Positions 46,585 through 56,572 are shown, counted from the stretch's first letter. The stretch: 64,000 nt of DNA from Segatella buccae ATCC 33574 (GCF_000184945.1 NZ_GL586311.1:3052365-3116364), one strand, 5' to 3'. Notes: a model not told the origin generated them from the sequence alone. Translations and numbers: made by a program.

Positions 46585-47283
46585 ATGGAAGAAAAATTGA
46601 AAATCCTGCTTTGCGAAGACGACGAGAATCTCGGCATGTTGCTTCGCGAATATCTGCAAGCCAAAAACTATACGGCTGTACTCTGTCCCGACGGTGAAGT
46701 GGGCTACAGAGAGTTTCTCAAAACCAAGTTTGACATCTGCGTGCTCGACGTGATGATGCCCAAGAAAGACGGCTTCACCCTGGCACAGGAGATTCGTCAG
46801 GCCAATGCCGAAATACCCATCATCTTCCTCACGGCCAAGACCTTGAAGGACGATATACTCGAAGGGTTCAAGATTGGTGCCGACGACTACATCACCAAGC
46901 CTTTCTCGATGGAGGAGCTTGTGTTCCGCATTGAGGCCATCCTGCGTCGTGTGCGCGGCAAGAAGAGCAAGGAGTCTACCCTCTATCGTCTCGGCCGCTT
47001 CATGTTCGACACCCAGAAGCAACTGCTCACCATCGGTGACAAGCAGACCAAACTCACTACCAAGGAGAACGAACTGCTGGCCCTGCTCTGCGCCCACCGC
47101 AACGAGATACTCCAGCGCGATTTTGCTCTGAAGACCATCTGGATAGACGACAACTATTTCAATGCTCGTTCGATGGATGTGTATATCACCAAACTGCGCA
47201 AGCATCTGCGTGACGATGACCAGATAGAAATCATCAACATCCACGGCAAAGGCTACAAACTCATCACGCCCGACGAGGATTGA
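46585..47283 (+). CDS. rprY: two-component response regulator, OmpR type
   Basis: A 232-residue DNA-binding response regulator. Receiver domain 1-120 with acidic CEDDEN, phospho-acceptor Asp55 in CVLDVMMPKKDG, Thr in FLTAKT and Lys in YITKPFS. C-terminal winged helix (about 135-230) with LTTKENELLALLCAHRNEIL and the recognition helix SMDVYITKLRKHL. Partner of the upstream kinase; RprY of Porphyromonas has been linked to sodium stress and nqr expression (from memory), and an nqr operon is present in this window. Confidence 0.92.
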   Translation: MEEKLKILLCEDDENLGMLLREYLQAKNYTAVLCPDGEVGYREFLKTKFDICVLDVMMPKKDGFTLAQEIRQANAEIPIIFLTAKTLKDDILEGFKIGADDYITKPFSMEELVFRIEAILRRVRGKKSKESTLYRLGRFMFDTQKQLLTIGDKQTKLTTKENELLALLCAHRNEILQRDFALKTIWIDDNYFNARSMDVYITKLRKHLRDDDQIEIINIHGKGYKLITPDED

Positions 47284-47301
47284 TGGAGCCCCCCGGCCGA
47301 A

Positions 47302-47345
47302 AGCCCCACCCCGGCCCTCCCTACAGGGATGGCCGGGGTGGGGCT
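47302..47345. terminator. palindromic repeat acting as bidirectional terminator
   Basis: Arms 47302-47316 and 47331-47345 (15 bp, perfect) in the gap between convergent rprY and the HD gene. Same GC-rich family as 3450 and 9090. Confidence 0.65.
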
Positions 47346-47376
47346 GTGTGTTTCCGGTAGCTCGCACGACTGTCTA

Positions 47377-48018
47377 TCAAATGGTGCCGTGCGTCAGTTG
47401 GCCGTAGAGGGTGTCGAAGGTGCGGCGCAGTTTGTCCTTGTCGTCGATGATGTTGTGTATCTCCTTGAGATACTGCTCGTTGGGACTGTTGGGTATCCAC
47501 AGTTTGATGTAGCCCTCACGGGAATACTTTTCGAGGATATGGGTATGAAAGCGCGCCCACTGTTCCTCTTTTCCCATCTCCGGATTGTGCTCCAAGCCAA
47601 ATTCCACGGCACGCCGGAACACCTCCTCGGGTTCAAGGTCGCGGTCGGCTTCGGCCACGAGCTTGCCGTAGATGCTGCGGGGCTGCCGGCTGCTCGATGC
47701 GCGGTGGTCTTCCACGGCCTCCTTCATCACGTGGAGCTGTTCGGCGGTAAACCACTTGCGCAGACGGGCGTCGGCCATGAGTATCTTCCCGCTCGTGATG
47801 TGGTGTATGGCTCGCGGACCGCTCATGCCCAAGTCGTGGTAGGCCGCGATGACATAGGCCATGTTGATGTCGGCCCCGACGGTCTGTGCCAACACGAGCG
47901 AGTTTTTGATGACACGGGTCACATGGCGCAGTCCGTGGCTATGTCCGAACTCCGTGTAGCGGGGCAGGATTTGCTTTTCGACAAATTCCATGATGTCGAG
48001 GCTGACCTGTTGTCTCAT
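47377..48018 (-). CDS. HD-domain phosphohydrolase
   Basis: A 213-residue cytoplasmic metal-dependent hydrolase. HD-domain residues: HGLRHVTRV, the HD pair in VIAAYHDLGMSG, EDHRASS, and the final Asp in VAEADRDLE. Substrate unknown; nucleotides or phosphorylated compounds are usual. Its ATG overlaps the menA stop (ATGA), so the two are translationally coupled. Confidence 0.82.
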   Translation of the reverse strand: MRQQVSLDIMEFVEKQILPRYTEFGHSHGLRHVTRVIKNSLVLAQTVGADINMAYVIAAYHDLGMSGPRAIHHITSGKILMADARLRKWFTAEQLHVMKEAVEDHRASSSRQPRSIYGKLVAEADRDLEPEEVFRRAVEFGLEHNPEMGKEEQWARFHTHILEKYSREGYIKLWIPNSPNEQYLKEIHNIIDDKDKLRRTFDTLYGQLTHGTI

Positions 48019-48917
48019 ATTCCGATGATGATGCTAAGGGTGGTGAAAAGTCCGTAGATAAACATGTTGCGGGCCGTGCGGCCAAGGATGATGTTCAGGG
48101 GGCGGCCGTGATGGATGCGTCTCATGTCGCGCCATGCGAGCAGGTGGAAGGGCAGGTAGGCCAGTGCGAGATAGCCGTGGCCGGTCAGGAAGATATATGC
48201 CAAGGGCGCAAAGCCCAACAGAAGGTAGAGCCATTCGGTGGCTGTGGGGCCGATGCGCACCACGAGCGTGCGCTTGCCGTCGCGCCGGTCGTTGTCGCGG
48301 TCGCGGTAGTTGTTGACAAGCAACAGCGTGTCGATGACGAGGCCGCAGACAAGCGAGTGCAGAACCACATCGCGGGTGACGGTCTGGTGGTTCCACGGCA
48401 AACAGACATAATAGGTGCAACACACGGGCACAAGACCGAAGAACACGAGCACCAGCACATCGCCCAGTCCGAGATAGGAGAGTCGGGTGGTGTAGAGGAA
48501 GCAGAAGAACACGCACGCGAGTCCGACGGCCACCATCTGCGCCCCTCCGTAATAGGCCAGAGGCAGTCCCACAAGGCAAGCCAGAAATGTGGCGGCAAGG
48601 ATGGCCTGTTTCATGGCGCGCTTCGTGATCCACCCCTCCGAACAGGCTCTCCGCGGACCCAACCGCGTGGCAGAGTCGTCGTTGCCTTTGAGTCCGTCGA
48701 AGTAGTCGTTGACGAGATTGGCGTCTATCTGCATGATAAAGGCAAAGAGGAAACAGAGCAAGGCAGGCGTCTGCTGGAACTCGTCGGCAGGCGTATCCTT
48801 CCATGCCAAGGCCACACCTATCATCACCGGCACGATGGCTCCGGTGAGAGTTTTCGGCCGGGTGGCAAGTAGCCAGGCTTTTAGTGAATTGGTTTCTATA
48901 ATTTTTTCGTCGATCAT
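48015..48917 (-). CDS. menA: 1,4-dihydroxy-2-naphthoate polyprenyltransferase
   Basis: A 300-residue integral membrane UbiA-family enzyme that attaches the polyprenyl tail in menaquinone synthesis. First aspartate motif QIDANLVNDYFDGLKGNDDS, second VNNYRDRDNDRRDGKRTLVV, with helices between; the order and LGPRRACSEGWIT-type loop fit MenA. Start ATG 48917 (MIDEKIIETNSLKAWLLATR); twelve upstream codons come from a repeat. Menaquinone is the probable acceptor for the Nqr complex. Confidence 0.92.
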   Translation of the reverse strand: MIDEKIIETNSLKAWLLATRPKTLTGAIVPVMIGVALAWKDTPADEFQQTPALLCFLFAFIMQIDANLVNDYFDGLKGNDDSATRLGPRRACSEGWITKRAMKQAILAATFLACLVGLPLAYYGGAQMVAVGLACVFFCFLYTTRLSYLGLGDVLVLVFFGLVPVCCTYYVCLPWNHQTVTRDVVLHSLVCGLVIDTLLLVNNYRDRDNDRRDGKRTLVVRIGPTATEWLYLLLGFAPLAYIFLTGHGYLALAYLPFHLLAWRDMRRIHHGRPLNIILGRTARNMFIYGLFTTLSIIIGI

Positions 48918-48924
48918 TACGGAC

Positions 48925-49232
48925 CCCCACCCCCCTAAAGGGGGCTTTGCCAACTGGGGAATGGCTTGTTATGTGTTGCTTGTTCAGATCCCCAACCCCA
49001 CTAAAGGGGGCTTTAGCTGCTGGGGAGTAGCTTAGGGAGAAATGCTTGGATAGCTTGTTCAGACCCCCAACCCCCTAACTTAGGGGGCTTTAGCTGCTGG
49101 GGAGTAGCTTAGGGAGAAATGTTTAGAGAACTTGTTCAGACCCCCAACCCCCTAACTTAAGGGGCTTAGCCAACTATGGGCTTGGCAGGCTTTCCTCCGC
49201 GAGGCCCTCCCCTCCTTCGGAGGGGTCGGGGG
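48925..49232. repeat. tandem and palindromic repeats upstream of menA
   Basis: A roughly 76-bp unit (CTTGTTCAGA, CCCCCAACCCC, AGGGGGCTTTAGCTGCTGGG, GAGTAGCTTAGGGAGAAATG) begins at 48979, 49054 and 49131. A related copy precedes it (48925-48955), and a GC-rich palindrome (49197-49232) follows. No gene fits in 48918-49240. Confidence 0.85.
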
Positions 49233-49240
49233 AGGCCTCC

Positions 49241-51580
49241 CTAATTAAAGAAATTCCAGCTCACCCCGAAGCGGAAGATACCCTCGTTGAGGGGATAGTG
49301 CGGCACGAAGAAATACTCCTTGTTGCCGCTGCCGCTGTTCACATGGCTGTACATCACGAAGAAGCGCGTATGCTTCAAGTGGAAGTTGGCATAGACATTG
49401 ATGAGCGGGTAGTTGCCTATCTGCACACGTGTGTCGGTGTTGCCCTGCACGGTGTAGACCCCTAATTGCGGTGAATAGTCGGGTGCGTAGTAGCGCGTGA
49501 AATAGCGCATGTCGGCTCCTAAATCAGTGGCCAGTACCCGGGCAATCTTGAAACGCAGGAAGATATTGGTGTAGGCATTGAGTGCCGGCACGGGTATCAC
49601 ATCCTGCTTGCTCGACTTCTGGTAGGTCAGGACACTCTCCCAGTGTACCGGACCGAACTTCACGTTCTGGCTCAACGACACGGTGATGAGGTTGATAGGT
49701 TCGCCGGTCTGCACGGGAGTCACCGTGGTTCCGCTGCGGGCGTAGGTCGAAGACACATTGTAACTCCGCGAGAAGTAGCTGTAATTCTTCAGTTCGTCAA
49801 CGGCCACGCGCAACTGTGTCTGTGTCTTCTTCAGCGTGAAGATGCCTTGCAGCCGCGTGTGTATCACCTTGTCGAGACTGTTGTCCCACCACAGGTGGCG
49901 CGCATGGTAGTGGCGGTAGTAGAACGTGGGGTTCAGCCGGTGGAAGAATCCCGTAGCCGCCAGTTGCACGGTGTCGCCCAGCAGCGGGAAGTTGAGGTCG
50001 GCATTGCCGTCCACGCGCAGTGTGCCCGCATCCTCTCCGGCCACACCCACCTCCGCCGTCACGTTGTAGTGGAAAGTTTGTCCCTGCGCCTTGGTGAGTT
50101 GTCCGCCCACCGACACGCTGTGCTCGTTGTATTTGGAGACACCCCCTGTGCTGTCGGGCAGTTCGAAGTGGCGTAGGTCATGGGTGGCAAACAGCTTGAT
50201 GCCTGATTTGGCCCACTTGTTGAAACCTTCGAGCAGGGCTATGGCAAGGGTGTTCCGGAGTTCGTAGTGGCGCGTCTTGTCGAAGATGGAGTCGCCCCGG
50301 GCTATGCCCGTGTTGGCATAATAGTCGTTGAGATAGTAGTTGGTCGGGGTGGCGTAGGCCTGATAGATGCGCCGGTAGTTGTCGAGCTGCACCGTGTGGA
50401 TGAAGCTCGTCACGGGCACATATTCGTTTTTCAGCCATGAGGTGTCCTCCTTTTCCTTGGCGGCCCTGGCTATCAGACTGTCGGCTGCGGCCTTTCCGCC
50501 CACGGCTATGCGCCCGTTCGCCCCGCTTGTGGAGTCAGCCGGTTCGTCTCCTGCAATTTTCGCTCCGTCTGGCCGGCCTCCGAACGTCTGCCGTCGGACA
50601 CTTCCTTTTTCGTCAAAGTTGCGCCCTTCGCGCTTGCTTCGGTTCTGCTCTTTCTCCTTCCGTTTGCGTTCCTCCTCTTCTTTTTTAGCCTCCATAGCGA
50701 ATTTCTTCGCCTTGATTTCCTCCTGTGTCATAGGCACTTTTCGGTTGAAGCCCACGCTGTATCGGTGGGAGAGAAACACATGCTGATTGTCGTTCCGGTT
50801 CCAGTTTTGCGAGAGCACGGTGGGTATTTCGTCGGTCGAAAACGACTCGTTGAACGATTCCGGGTGCGTGATGTAGTAGTCATTGGTGATGCCACCGTTC
50901 TCTGTCACCTTTTGGTGGTTGGTGGAAAGCAACAGATGGGCCTGATATCGGTCGCCGAGATAGGAGCCCCACATGGTGTAGCCGAAGTGCGAGGTGGCTT
51001 GGTTGGTATAGTAGCCGCGCCCGTATTTGTAGTCGAAGCGGAAGCCCACGCCCAGCCGCCTGCCGGCATTGACGGCAAAGATGGCCTTGAAGTCGTCTTC
51101 GCCGTTGGTGCGGTCGCCCGCAGAGTTGAAGGTGATATTGGTGATGGGGGAGTAGGTGTTGGTGAAATGGTGGGTGGATACCGGTCTCACAAAATAGTCG
51201 AAGGGCGAGAGAAACATGAACTGCCGTTCCTCGGGCCGGTCGGCAAAGACGCGGTTGATGCGCGGTGCGCCCAGATTGCCCGTCGAGTTGTATTCCCCCC
51301 GCAGACCGGTGGTGAAGACACTGTTCATATACATGTGGGGCATGGTGTCCACTTCGGCCTTCGTGCGGTCGCCGAAGCGTTCGTCTATCGTCCACACATG
51401 CACCCCCTTGGGTATCTCTTTGTCTGAGTGGAGCGAGTCTTGCCGCCCATTGCGCCGGTCGGCGGTGGTGAGCGTGCCGTTTTCGTCTATTGAGTTGTAG
51501 CCGTTGTTATAATCGATTTGTGCCACAACCGGGGAGGTTGCGGCACAAAGAAGGCACAGAGCTATGAGAATCTTCTTCAT
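49241..51580 (-). CDS. putative porin (Porin_10 family)
   Basis: A 779-residue outer-membrane protein. Signal peptide MKKILIALCLLCAATSPVVAQ; body rich in alternating beta strands ending in Phe/Asn (FRFGVSWNFFN). Family features include FMFLSPFDYFVRPVSTHHFT and NDYYITHPE. An unusual insertion (about 290-330) is very rich in Lys, Glu and Arg (KKEEEERKRKEKEQNRSKRE), probably an exposed or periplasmic loop. Transported solute unknown. Start ATG 51580, where the signal begins. The small membrane-protein gene upstream ends 24 bp before this start. Confidence 0.85.
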   Translation of the reverse strand: MKKILIALCLLCAATSPVVAQIDYNNGYNSIDENGTLTTADRRNGRQDSLHSDKEIPKGVHVWTIDERFGDRTKAEVDTMPHMYMNSVFTTGLRGEYNSTGNLGAPRINRVFADRPEERQFMFLSPFDYFVRPVSTHHFTNTYSPITNITFNSAGDRTNGEDDFKAIFAVNAGRRLGVGFRFDYKYGRGYYTNQATSHFGYTMWGSYLGDRYQAHLLLSTNHQKVTENGGITNDYYITHPESFNESFSTDEIPTVLSQNWNRNDNQHVFLSHRYSVGFNRKVPMTQEEIKAKKFAMEAKKEEEERKRKEKEQNRSKREGRNFDEKGSVRRQTFGGRPDGAKIAGDEPADSTSGANGRIAVGGKAAADSLIARAAKEKEDTSWLKNEYVPVTSFIHTVQLDNYRRIYQAYATPTNYYLNDYYANTGIARGDSIFDKTRHYELRNTLAIALLEGFNKWAKSGIKLFATHDLRHFELPDSTGGVSKYNEHSVSVGGQLTKAQGQTFHYNVTAEVGVAGEDAGTLRVDGNADLNFPLLGDTVQLAATGFFHRLNPTFYYRHYHARHLWWDNSLDKVIHTRLQGIFTLKKTQTQLRVAVDELKNYSYFSRSYNVSSTYARSGTTVTPVQTGEPINLITVSLSQNVKFGPVHWESVLTYQKSSKQDVIPVPALNAYTNIFLRFKIARVLATDLGADMRYFTRYYAPDYSPQLGVYTVQGNTDTRVQIGNYPLINVYANFHLKHTRFFVMYSHVNSGSGNKEYFFVPHYPLNEGIFRFGVSWNFFN

Positions 51581-51603
51581 TGATGGTTGGGTCAAAAGGG
51601 GCA

Positions 51604-51873
51604 TCACCTGCGAATCATGCGCAGGGTGGCCTCCACAAATTTGATGACTACGCCGACTATCATCGTGATGACGGCTGCGCTTCTGTATGTCGTGAGCAGA
51701 TAGAGCGCGATGCCCACCAAGGCCGTCACGATAAAAATAATGTTCAGAATGTTGCGCAATTTGTAGAACTGGTCGGGCTCACTATACCGTTGCTGGCGGT
51801 GATGCGGGCGCACGGCTGTCGACTCCTGCGACTTTTCGGCAGTTTGTCCGTTATGCTTCTCTTTTTCTGTCAT
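51604..51873 (-). CDS. small membrane protein, function unknown
   Basis: An 89-residue protein: hydrophilic N-terminal 40 residues (Lys, Gln and His rich), then two hydrophobic segments (NIIFIVTALVGIALYLL and AAVITMIVGVVIKFV) and a basic end. I do not recognise a family. It ends 24 bp before the porin start and follows the DUF4468 gene on the same strand. Confidence 0.7.
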   Translation of the reverse strand: MTEKEKHNGQTAEKSQESTAVRPHHRQQRYSEPDQFYKLRNILNIIFIVTALVGIALYLLTTYRSAAVITMIVGVVIKFVEATLRMIRR

Positions 51874-51896
51874 GATCGGCTTCGTTTAGGGATGAA

Positions 51897-52844
51897 TTAT
51901 TGATGGATCAGCCGCGCGATATCGTTGAAGATCTCATTTCTCCGGTCGATGGTGGCGCGACGGAACTTGCCGTAGATGCGTGCCAACTCCGTTTTCTTCT
52001 TGTTCAGCGCGTAGCGGTCAGTGATGACCTCTTCGGCAGGAGCCTTGAAGCCCGTGGGGCGGTTTTCTTCGTAGGTGTAGACCATGCGCTCCATCGTCAG
52101 TTGCAGGTGATTGTCGGTGCATTTGGCGACGAGTATGTAGTCGAACTTGGAGCGGTCGAGAGAGAGGAAGGAGTTTTGGAACACCAGCCACTCTTTCACC
52201 GTGGCGGCGATGATACCCTCCGCCTTGTTCACCAGTGCCACCCGACTGCCCTCAAGTTGTCCGTCGGCGGTGGTGAGGCGGTTGAGGTAGTCGTACACGA
52301 TGTCGTAGATCTGCCCGGCCGACTTGCCGGCTGCCTCCGTGTCGAGGGTAAACATCACCTTGCCGTCGGCTGTGGTGGATACCGCTCCGTCCAGATAGCG
52401 TACGTTGGGATTGACCTCCTGTGCCCCTTTGTTACGGTTGGCTGCCGGGGAGGAAGTCGTCTTGGAAGCCGATTCCGGTATGCTCCATCCTGCCGACGAT
52501 TGCGTGGGGGCCATTTCGCGTTGCAGTTTTTCGGCCTCGGCATTGAGCCGGGCAGCCTCCGCCTTGGTCGCAGCAATCTTTTTCTGTATCTCCTCTGCCT
52601 TGGCTTTGGCTTGCGCTTCGGCCTTTTGTTTGGCGGCGGCATCTGCTTTCGCCTTGGCTTGCGCTTCGGCTCTGGCCTTGGCTTGTGCCGCTTCCGCCGC
52701 CTTTGCTTTGGCCTGTTCCACAGCCTTTTGGGCCTCCTTGAGCTGCTTCTGTGCCTGCTCAAGCTGCTCCTCGGGTGTCAGCACGGTCTGCGCCAACGCC
52801 ATCATCGGCAGGCAGAGCATCAAGGCTATTACAAGTTTCTTCAT
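51897..52844 (-). CDS. DUF4468 (TBP-like fold) secreted protein with coiled coil
   Basis: A 315-residue protein with a signal peptide (MKKLVIALMLCLPMMALAQ), a long Ala/Lys/Glu/Gln-rich coiled coil (about 25-115), a linker, and a C-terminal DUF4468 domain (about 150-285) seen in VRYLDGAVSTTADGKVMFTL and SLDRSKFDYILVAKC, ending in ITDRYALNKKKTELARIYGK. Role unknown; domain common in Bacteroidetes exported proteins. Start ATG 52844 because the signal begins there. Confidence 0.82.
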   Translation of the reverse strand: MKKLVIALMLCLPMMALAQTVLTPEEQLEQAQKQLKEAQKAVEQAKAKAAEAAQAKARAEAQAKAKADAAAKQKAEAQAKAKAEEIQKKIAATKAEAARLNAEAEKLQREMAPTQSSAGWSIPESASKTTSSPAANRNKGAQEVNPNVRYLDGAVSTTADGKVMFTLDTEAAGKSAGQIYDIVYDYLNRLTTADGQLEGSRVALVNKAEGIIAATVKEWLVFQNSFLSLDRSKFDYILVAKCTDNHLQLTMERMVYTYEENRPTGFKAPAEEVITDRYALNKKKTELARIYGKFRRATIDRRNEIFNDIARLIHQ

Positions 52845-52989
52845 AAATCGCAATATTTTTAGAGTCGATAAGTTCTGTCTTGCAAAGATAGGAATAATCT
52901 TTGAATAACCGGATTTGTTAAGCACAATTTAACGTTCGCGGCCCATCTGTCGACAGCCTGCCGCTCTCCGGCTTTCCTCCTGCCGCTTT

Positions 52990-55032
52990 TTATTTCTCCT
53001 CCAACTGTTTTTGCAGCCGGATGATTTCGTCGCGATACTGTGCTGCCTGAATGAAGTCGAGGTCTTTGGCGGCCTGCTTCATGAGCGCGGTGGTGTTGGC
53101 GATGCTCTTTTCGAGTTGCTCGCGGGTCATCTGCATCACTATCGGGTCGGCGGCAAAGGCAGCACTGTCGGGTTCGAGATAGGCCTGTAGGTTGGGGTAG
53201 TGTCCGCTGCGGGCTGCTGCCGTGCCATCTTCGTCGCCCTTGGTGGGCAGTGCCGACCTGATGGCCTTCACAATCTGTTGCGGTGTGATGCCGTGTTCCT
53301 CGTTGTATTTCAACTGTATCGAGCGGCGGCGGGCCGTCTCGTCGATGGTGCGCTGCATACTCTCGGTGATGGTGTCGGCATACATAATCACCTTGCCGTT
53401 GACATTGCGTGCGGCGCGGCCTGCCGTCTGCGTCAGACTGCGGTGCGACCGCAGGAAACCTTCCTTGTCGGCATCGAGGATGGCCACGAGCGAAACCTCG
53501 GGCAAGTCGAGCCCCTCGCGCAACAGGTTGACCCCCACGAGCACATCGTAGACGCCGGCCCGCAGGTCGTTCATGATTTTCACGCGGTCGAGTGTGGCCA
53601 CATCACTGTGTATGTAGTTGGCTCTCACGTTGTTATTGAGCAAATATTCGGTCAGTTCTTCAGCCATCCGCTTGGTCAGCGTGGTCACCAGTACACGCTC
53701 GTTGCGGTGGCTTCGGGTGAGTATCTCGTCGAGCAGGTCGTCTATCTGGTTTTCGCTTGGGCGCACATCTATCTGCGGGTCGAGCAGTCCGGTGGGACGG
53801 ATAATCTGTTCCACCACCACACCCTCGGCTTCGCGCAGTTCAAAGTCGGCCGGCGTGGCACTCACATAAATGGTCTGATGGAGCAGACTGAGAAACTCGT
53901 CAAACTTCAACGGACGGTTGTCGAAAGCTGCCGGCAGGCGGAATCCGTATTCCACGAGGTTTTGTTTGCGGGCCCGGTCGCCTCCGTACATGGCACTGAT
54001 TTGCGGCACGCTCACGTGGCTCTCGTCCACCACAAGCAGGAAGTCTTTCGGGAAGAAGTCGAGCAGGCAGTAGGGGCGTTCGCCGGCCTGCCGCCCATCG
54101 AAGTAGCGCGAATAGTTTTCGATGCCCGAGCAGTGCCCCAGTTCCTTGATCATCTCCATGTCATACTCCACACGTTCCTTAATGCGCTGTGCCTTAATGG
54201 TGTCGCCTATCTCGTTGAAGTAGTCCACCTGCTTCACAAGGTCGTCCTGAATCATGCGTATGGCCTGCTCCGTCTGCTCTTTGGAAGTGACGAAGAGGTT
54301 GGCCGGATAGAGTTCATAGCTCTCAAACGACTCCACGCGGTGGAAGGTCTCTGCATCCACTTCCTCAATGGCATCGATTTCATCGTCCCACCACGTGACG
54401 CGCAGCACGTTGTCGCTGTAGGCCATGAATACATCCACCGTGTCGCCCTTCACGCGGAAGCAGCCCCGTTGCAGGTCGATGTCGTTGCGCACGTAGAGCG
54501 CATCCACCAGCCGTCGCAGAAACTCGTTGCGGTCGAGCGTCTCTCCCTTCTTGAGTTTGATCACGCTCTGCTGCATGGCCACGGGGCCTCCCATGCCGTA
54601 GATACATGAAACAGACGATACAACAATCACATCCTTCCGGCCTGACAACAGAGCAGATACGGCTGAGAGCCGCAGTTTGTCGATGTCGTCGTTGATGGCC
54701 AGGTCTTTCTCTATGTAGGTGTCGGTGGTGGGGAGATAGGCTTCGGGCTGATAATAGTCGTAATAGGACACGTAGTATTCCACCGCGTTGCGGGGGAAGA
54801 AGCCCTTCATCTCCTGATAGAGCTGTGCCGCAAGCGTTTTGTTGTGGCTGAGGATGAGCGTGGGTTTCTCCACATTCTGTATGACATTGGCCACGGTGAA
54901 GGTTTTTCCCGAGCCTGTCACGCCGAGCAACACCTGTGCCGGCATCCCGTCTTTGATGCCGTCGGTGAGCTGCCTGATGGCTTCAGGCTGGTCGCCGGTG
55001 GGCTTGTATTTTGATGTAAGTTCAAATTGCAT
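52990..55032 (-). CDS. uvrB: excinuclease ABC subunit B
   Basis: A 680-residue DNA-repair helicase-like protein of the UvrABC system. Walker A GVTGSGKT (37-44), the beta-hairpin [21 protein letters not shown] (motif II), helicase motifs [23 protein letters not shown], and Q-rich motif QTAGRAARN. The C-terminal UVR domain that binds UvrC is present ([20 protein letters not shown]). Start ATG 55032. A -7 box sits 8 bp before the ATG. Confidence 0.97.
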   Translation of the reverse strand: MQFELTSKYKPTGDQPEAIRQLTDGIKDGMPAQVLLGVTGSGKTFTVANVIQNVEKPTLILSHNKTLAAQLYQEMKGFFPRNAVEYYVSYYDYYQPEAYLPTTDTYIEKDLAINDDIDKLRLSAVSALLSGRKDVIVVSSVSCIYGMGGPVAMQQSVIKLKKGETLDRNEFLRRLVDALYVRNDIDLQRGCFRVKGDTVDVFMAYSDNVLRVTWWDDEIDAIEEVDAETFHRVESFESYELYPANLFVTSKEQTEQAIRMIQDDLVKQVDYFNEIGDTIKAQRIKERVEYDMEMIKELGHCSGIENYSRYFDGRQAGERPYCLLDFFPKDFLLVVDESHVSVPQISAMYGGDRARKQNLVEYGFRLPAAFDNRPLKFDEFLSLLHQTIYVSATPADFELREAEGVVVEQIIRPTGLLDPQIDVRPSENQIDDLLDEILTRSHRNERVLVTTLTKRMAEELTEYLLNNNVRANYIHSDVATLDRVKIMNDLRAGVYDVLVGVNLLREGLDLPEVSLVAILDADKEGFLRSHRSLTQTAGRAARNVNGKVIMYADTITESMQRTIDETARRRSIQLKYNEEHGITPQQIVKAIRSALPTKGDEDGTAAARSGHYPNLQAYLEPDSAAFAADPIVMQMTREQLEKSIANTTALMKQAAKDLDFIQAAQYRDEIIRLQKQLEEK

Positions 55033-55040
55033 AGTTACCG

Positions 55041-55048
55041 CAAAAGTA
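55041..55048 (-). promoter_or_regulatory. -7 promoter box of uvrB
   Basis: TACTTTTG on the minus strand, 8 bp before the uvrB ATG, predicting a 5' leader of only a few bases. No perfect -33. The remaining part of 55049-55291 is a divergent spacer in which I see nothing further. Confidence 0.5.
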
Positions 55049-55291
55049 CATAAAAAATCCGTAACTGACGAAGAAACAGCCGGAAATGATTTTCCCGTCT
55101 CGCCGCCGGTTTTTCATGCCGGGTGGATGCCTACTTGCACTGAAGGCCGACTTATCACAAAAAACAATAAAAAGGAGGCTGGGCATCCGCCCTGTCCCGC
55201 TTTTGGCATGGTGTTTGCAATGTCCTTTAGCGTGGTTTCCGGTTTTGGAATAGCCACCTTTTTGCGTTAAACGAACAAAAGAAAAGATAAA

Positions 55292-56572
55292 ATGACGGTT
55301 CAAGAAATCCCCGTATTGCTGCTCACGGGCTACTTAGGCAGCGGCAAAACAACCCTTGTAAACAGAATCCTGACGAACGAGCGCGGCATCAAGTTTGCCG
55401 TGATAGTCAACGACATAGGGGAGGTCAATATCGACGCCGACCTCATAGAGAAAGGCGGCGTAGTGGGGCAGAAAGACGACTCGCTGGTGGCTTTGCAGAA
55501 CGGTTGCATCTGCTGCACGCTGAAAATGGATCTCGTGGAGCAGCTCGCCGAAATCACAGCCATGCGCAAGTTTGACTATATCGTGATCGAGGCCAGCGGC
55601 ATTTGTGAGCCTGCTCCCATCGCGCAGACCATCTGCTCCATTCCCGCGATGGGGCCGAAGTACATCAAAAACGGGCTCGTGCGCCTCGACTGCATCGCCA
55701 CGGTGGTGGACGCACTGCGACTGAAAGACGAATTTGGCAACGGAGAGGAACTGGTGAAGGAGAACATCGGGGAGGAAGACCTCGAGAATCTTGTCATCCA
55801 GCAGATCGAGTTTTGTAACATCGTGCTGCTCAACAAGGCTGCCGAGGTGGAGCCTCGCGAACTGGGCCGCATCAAGGAGATTATCCGCGCCATCCAGCCC
55901 AAGGCTGAAATCATCGAGTGCAACTACGGCGATGTGGATCTCGGCAAGCTCATCGACACCCACATGTTCGACTTCGATGCCGTGGCCACCTCAGCAGCAT
56001 GGATAGACGAGATAGAGAACCATCACGGCGAGGAGGACGAACACGGGGAAGGGAAGCATCACGACCACGACGAGGATGAGGAAGAACATCACGGTCACGA
56101 CCACCATCATCACGACCATGACGACAATCACGGCCACTCCGGGGGGCACCATGCCGGGCACGCCCATCACCACCATCACCACCACGAAGGCGGCGAAGTG
56201 GAGGAATATGGCATCGGCACGTTTGTCTACTATCGCCGCCGGCCGTTCGATTTGGCTCTGTTCGACGAGTTTGTGGCCCGCAAGTGGCCCCGGAGTGTGA
56301 TTCGCGCCAAGGGCATCTGCTACTTCCGCGACGAACCGGACACCTGCTACGTGTTTGAGCAGGCCGGCAAACAGATGGGGCTGCGCAATGCCGGCCGCTG
56401 GTATGCCACCATGCCCAAAGACGAACTGGATGCCCTGAAAGCCCGTGAGGAAGGCTTGCGCCGCGACTGGGACGAGACCTACGGCGACCGCATGCAGAAG
56501 CTCGTGTTCATCGGGCAGCATCTCGACAAGGAGGCCATCATCCGCGAACTCGACAAGTGTCTGGTCGACTGA
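55292..56572 (+). CDS. CobW/COG0523 family GTPase, putative metal chaperone
   Basis: A 426-residue cytoplasmic G3E GTPase. Walker A GYLGSGKT (13-20), the metal motif CxCC in GCICCTLKM (Cys72, 74, 75), the switch region EASGICEPAP, the base-recognition NKAAE, and a C-terminal CobW domain (about 320-426). A 55-residue His/Asp/Glu-rich loop (about 240-300) could store zinc or another metal. COG0523 members deliver Zn, Co, Ni or Fe; the metal here cannot be read. The loop is longer than in most homologues I know. Confidence 0.88.
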   Translation: MTVQEIPVLLLTGYLGSGKTTLVNRILTNERGIKFAVIVNDIGEVNIDADLIEKGGVVGQKDDSLVALQNGCICCTLKMDLVEQLAEITAMRKFDYIVIEASGICEPAPIAQTICSIPAMGPKYIKNGLVRLDCIATVVDALRLKDEFGNGEELVKENIGEEDLENLVIQQIEFCNIVLLNKAAEVEPRELGRIKEIIRAIQPKAEIIECNYGDVDLGKLIDTHMFDFDAVATSAAWIDEIENHHGEEDEHGEGKHHDHDEDEEEHHGHDHHHHDHDDNHGHSGGHHAGHAHHHHHHHEGGEVEEYGIGTFVYYRRRPFDLALFDEFVARKWPRSVIRAKGICYFRDEPDTCYVFEQAGKQMGLRNAGRWYATMPKDELDALKAREEGLRRDWDETYGDRMQKLVFIGQHLDKEAIIRELDKCLVD

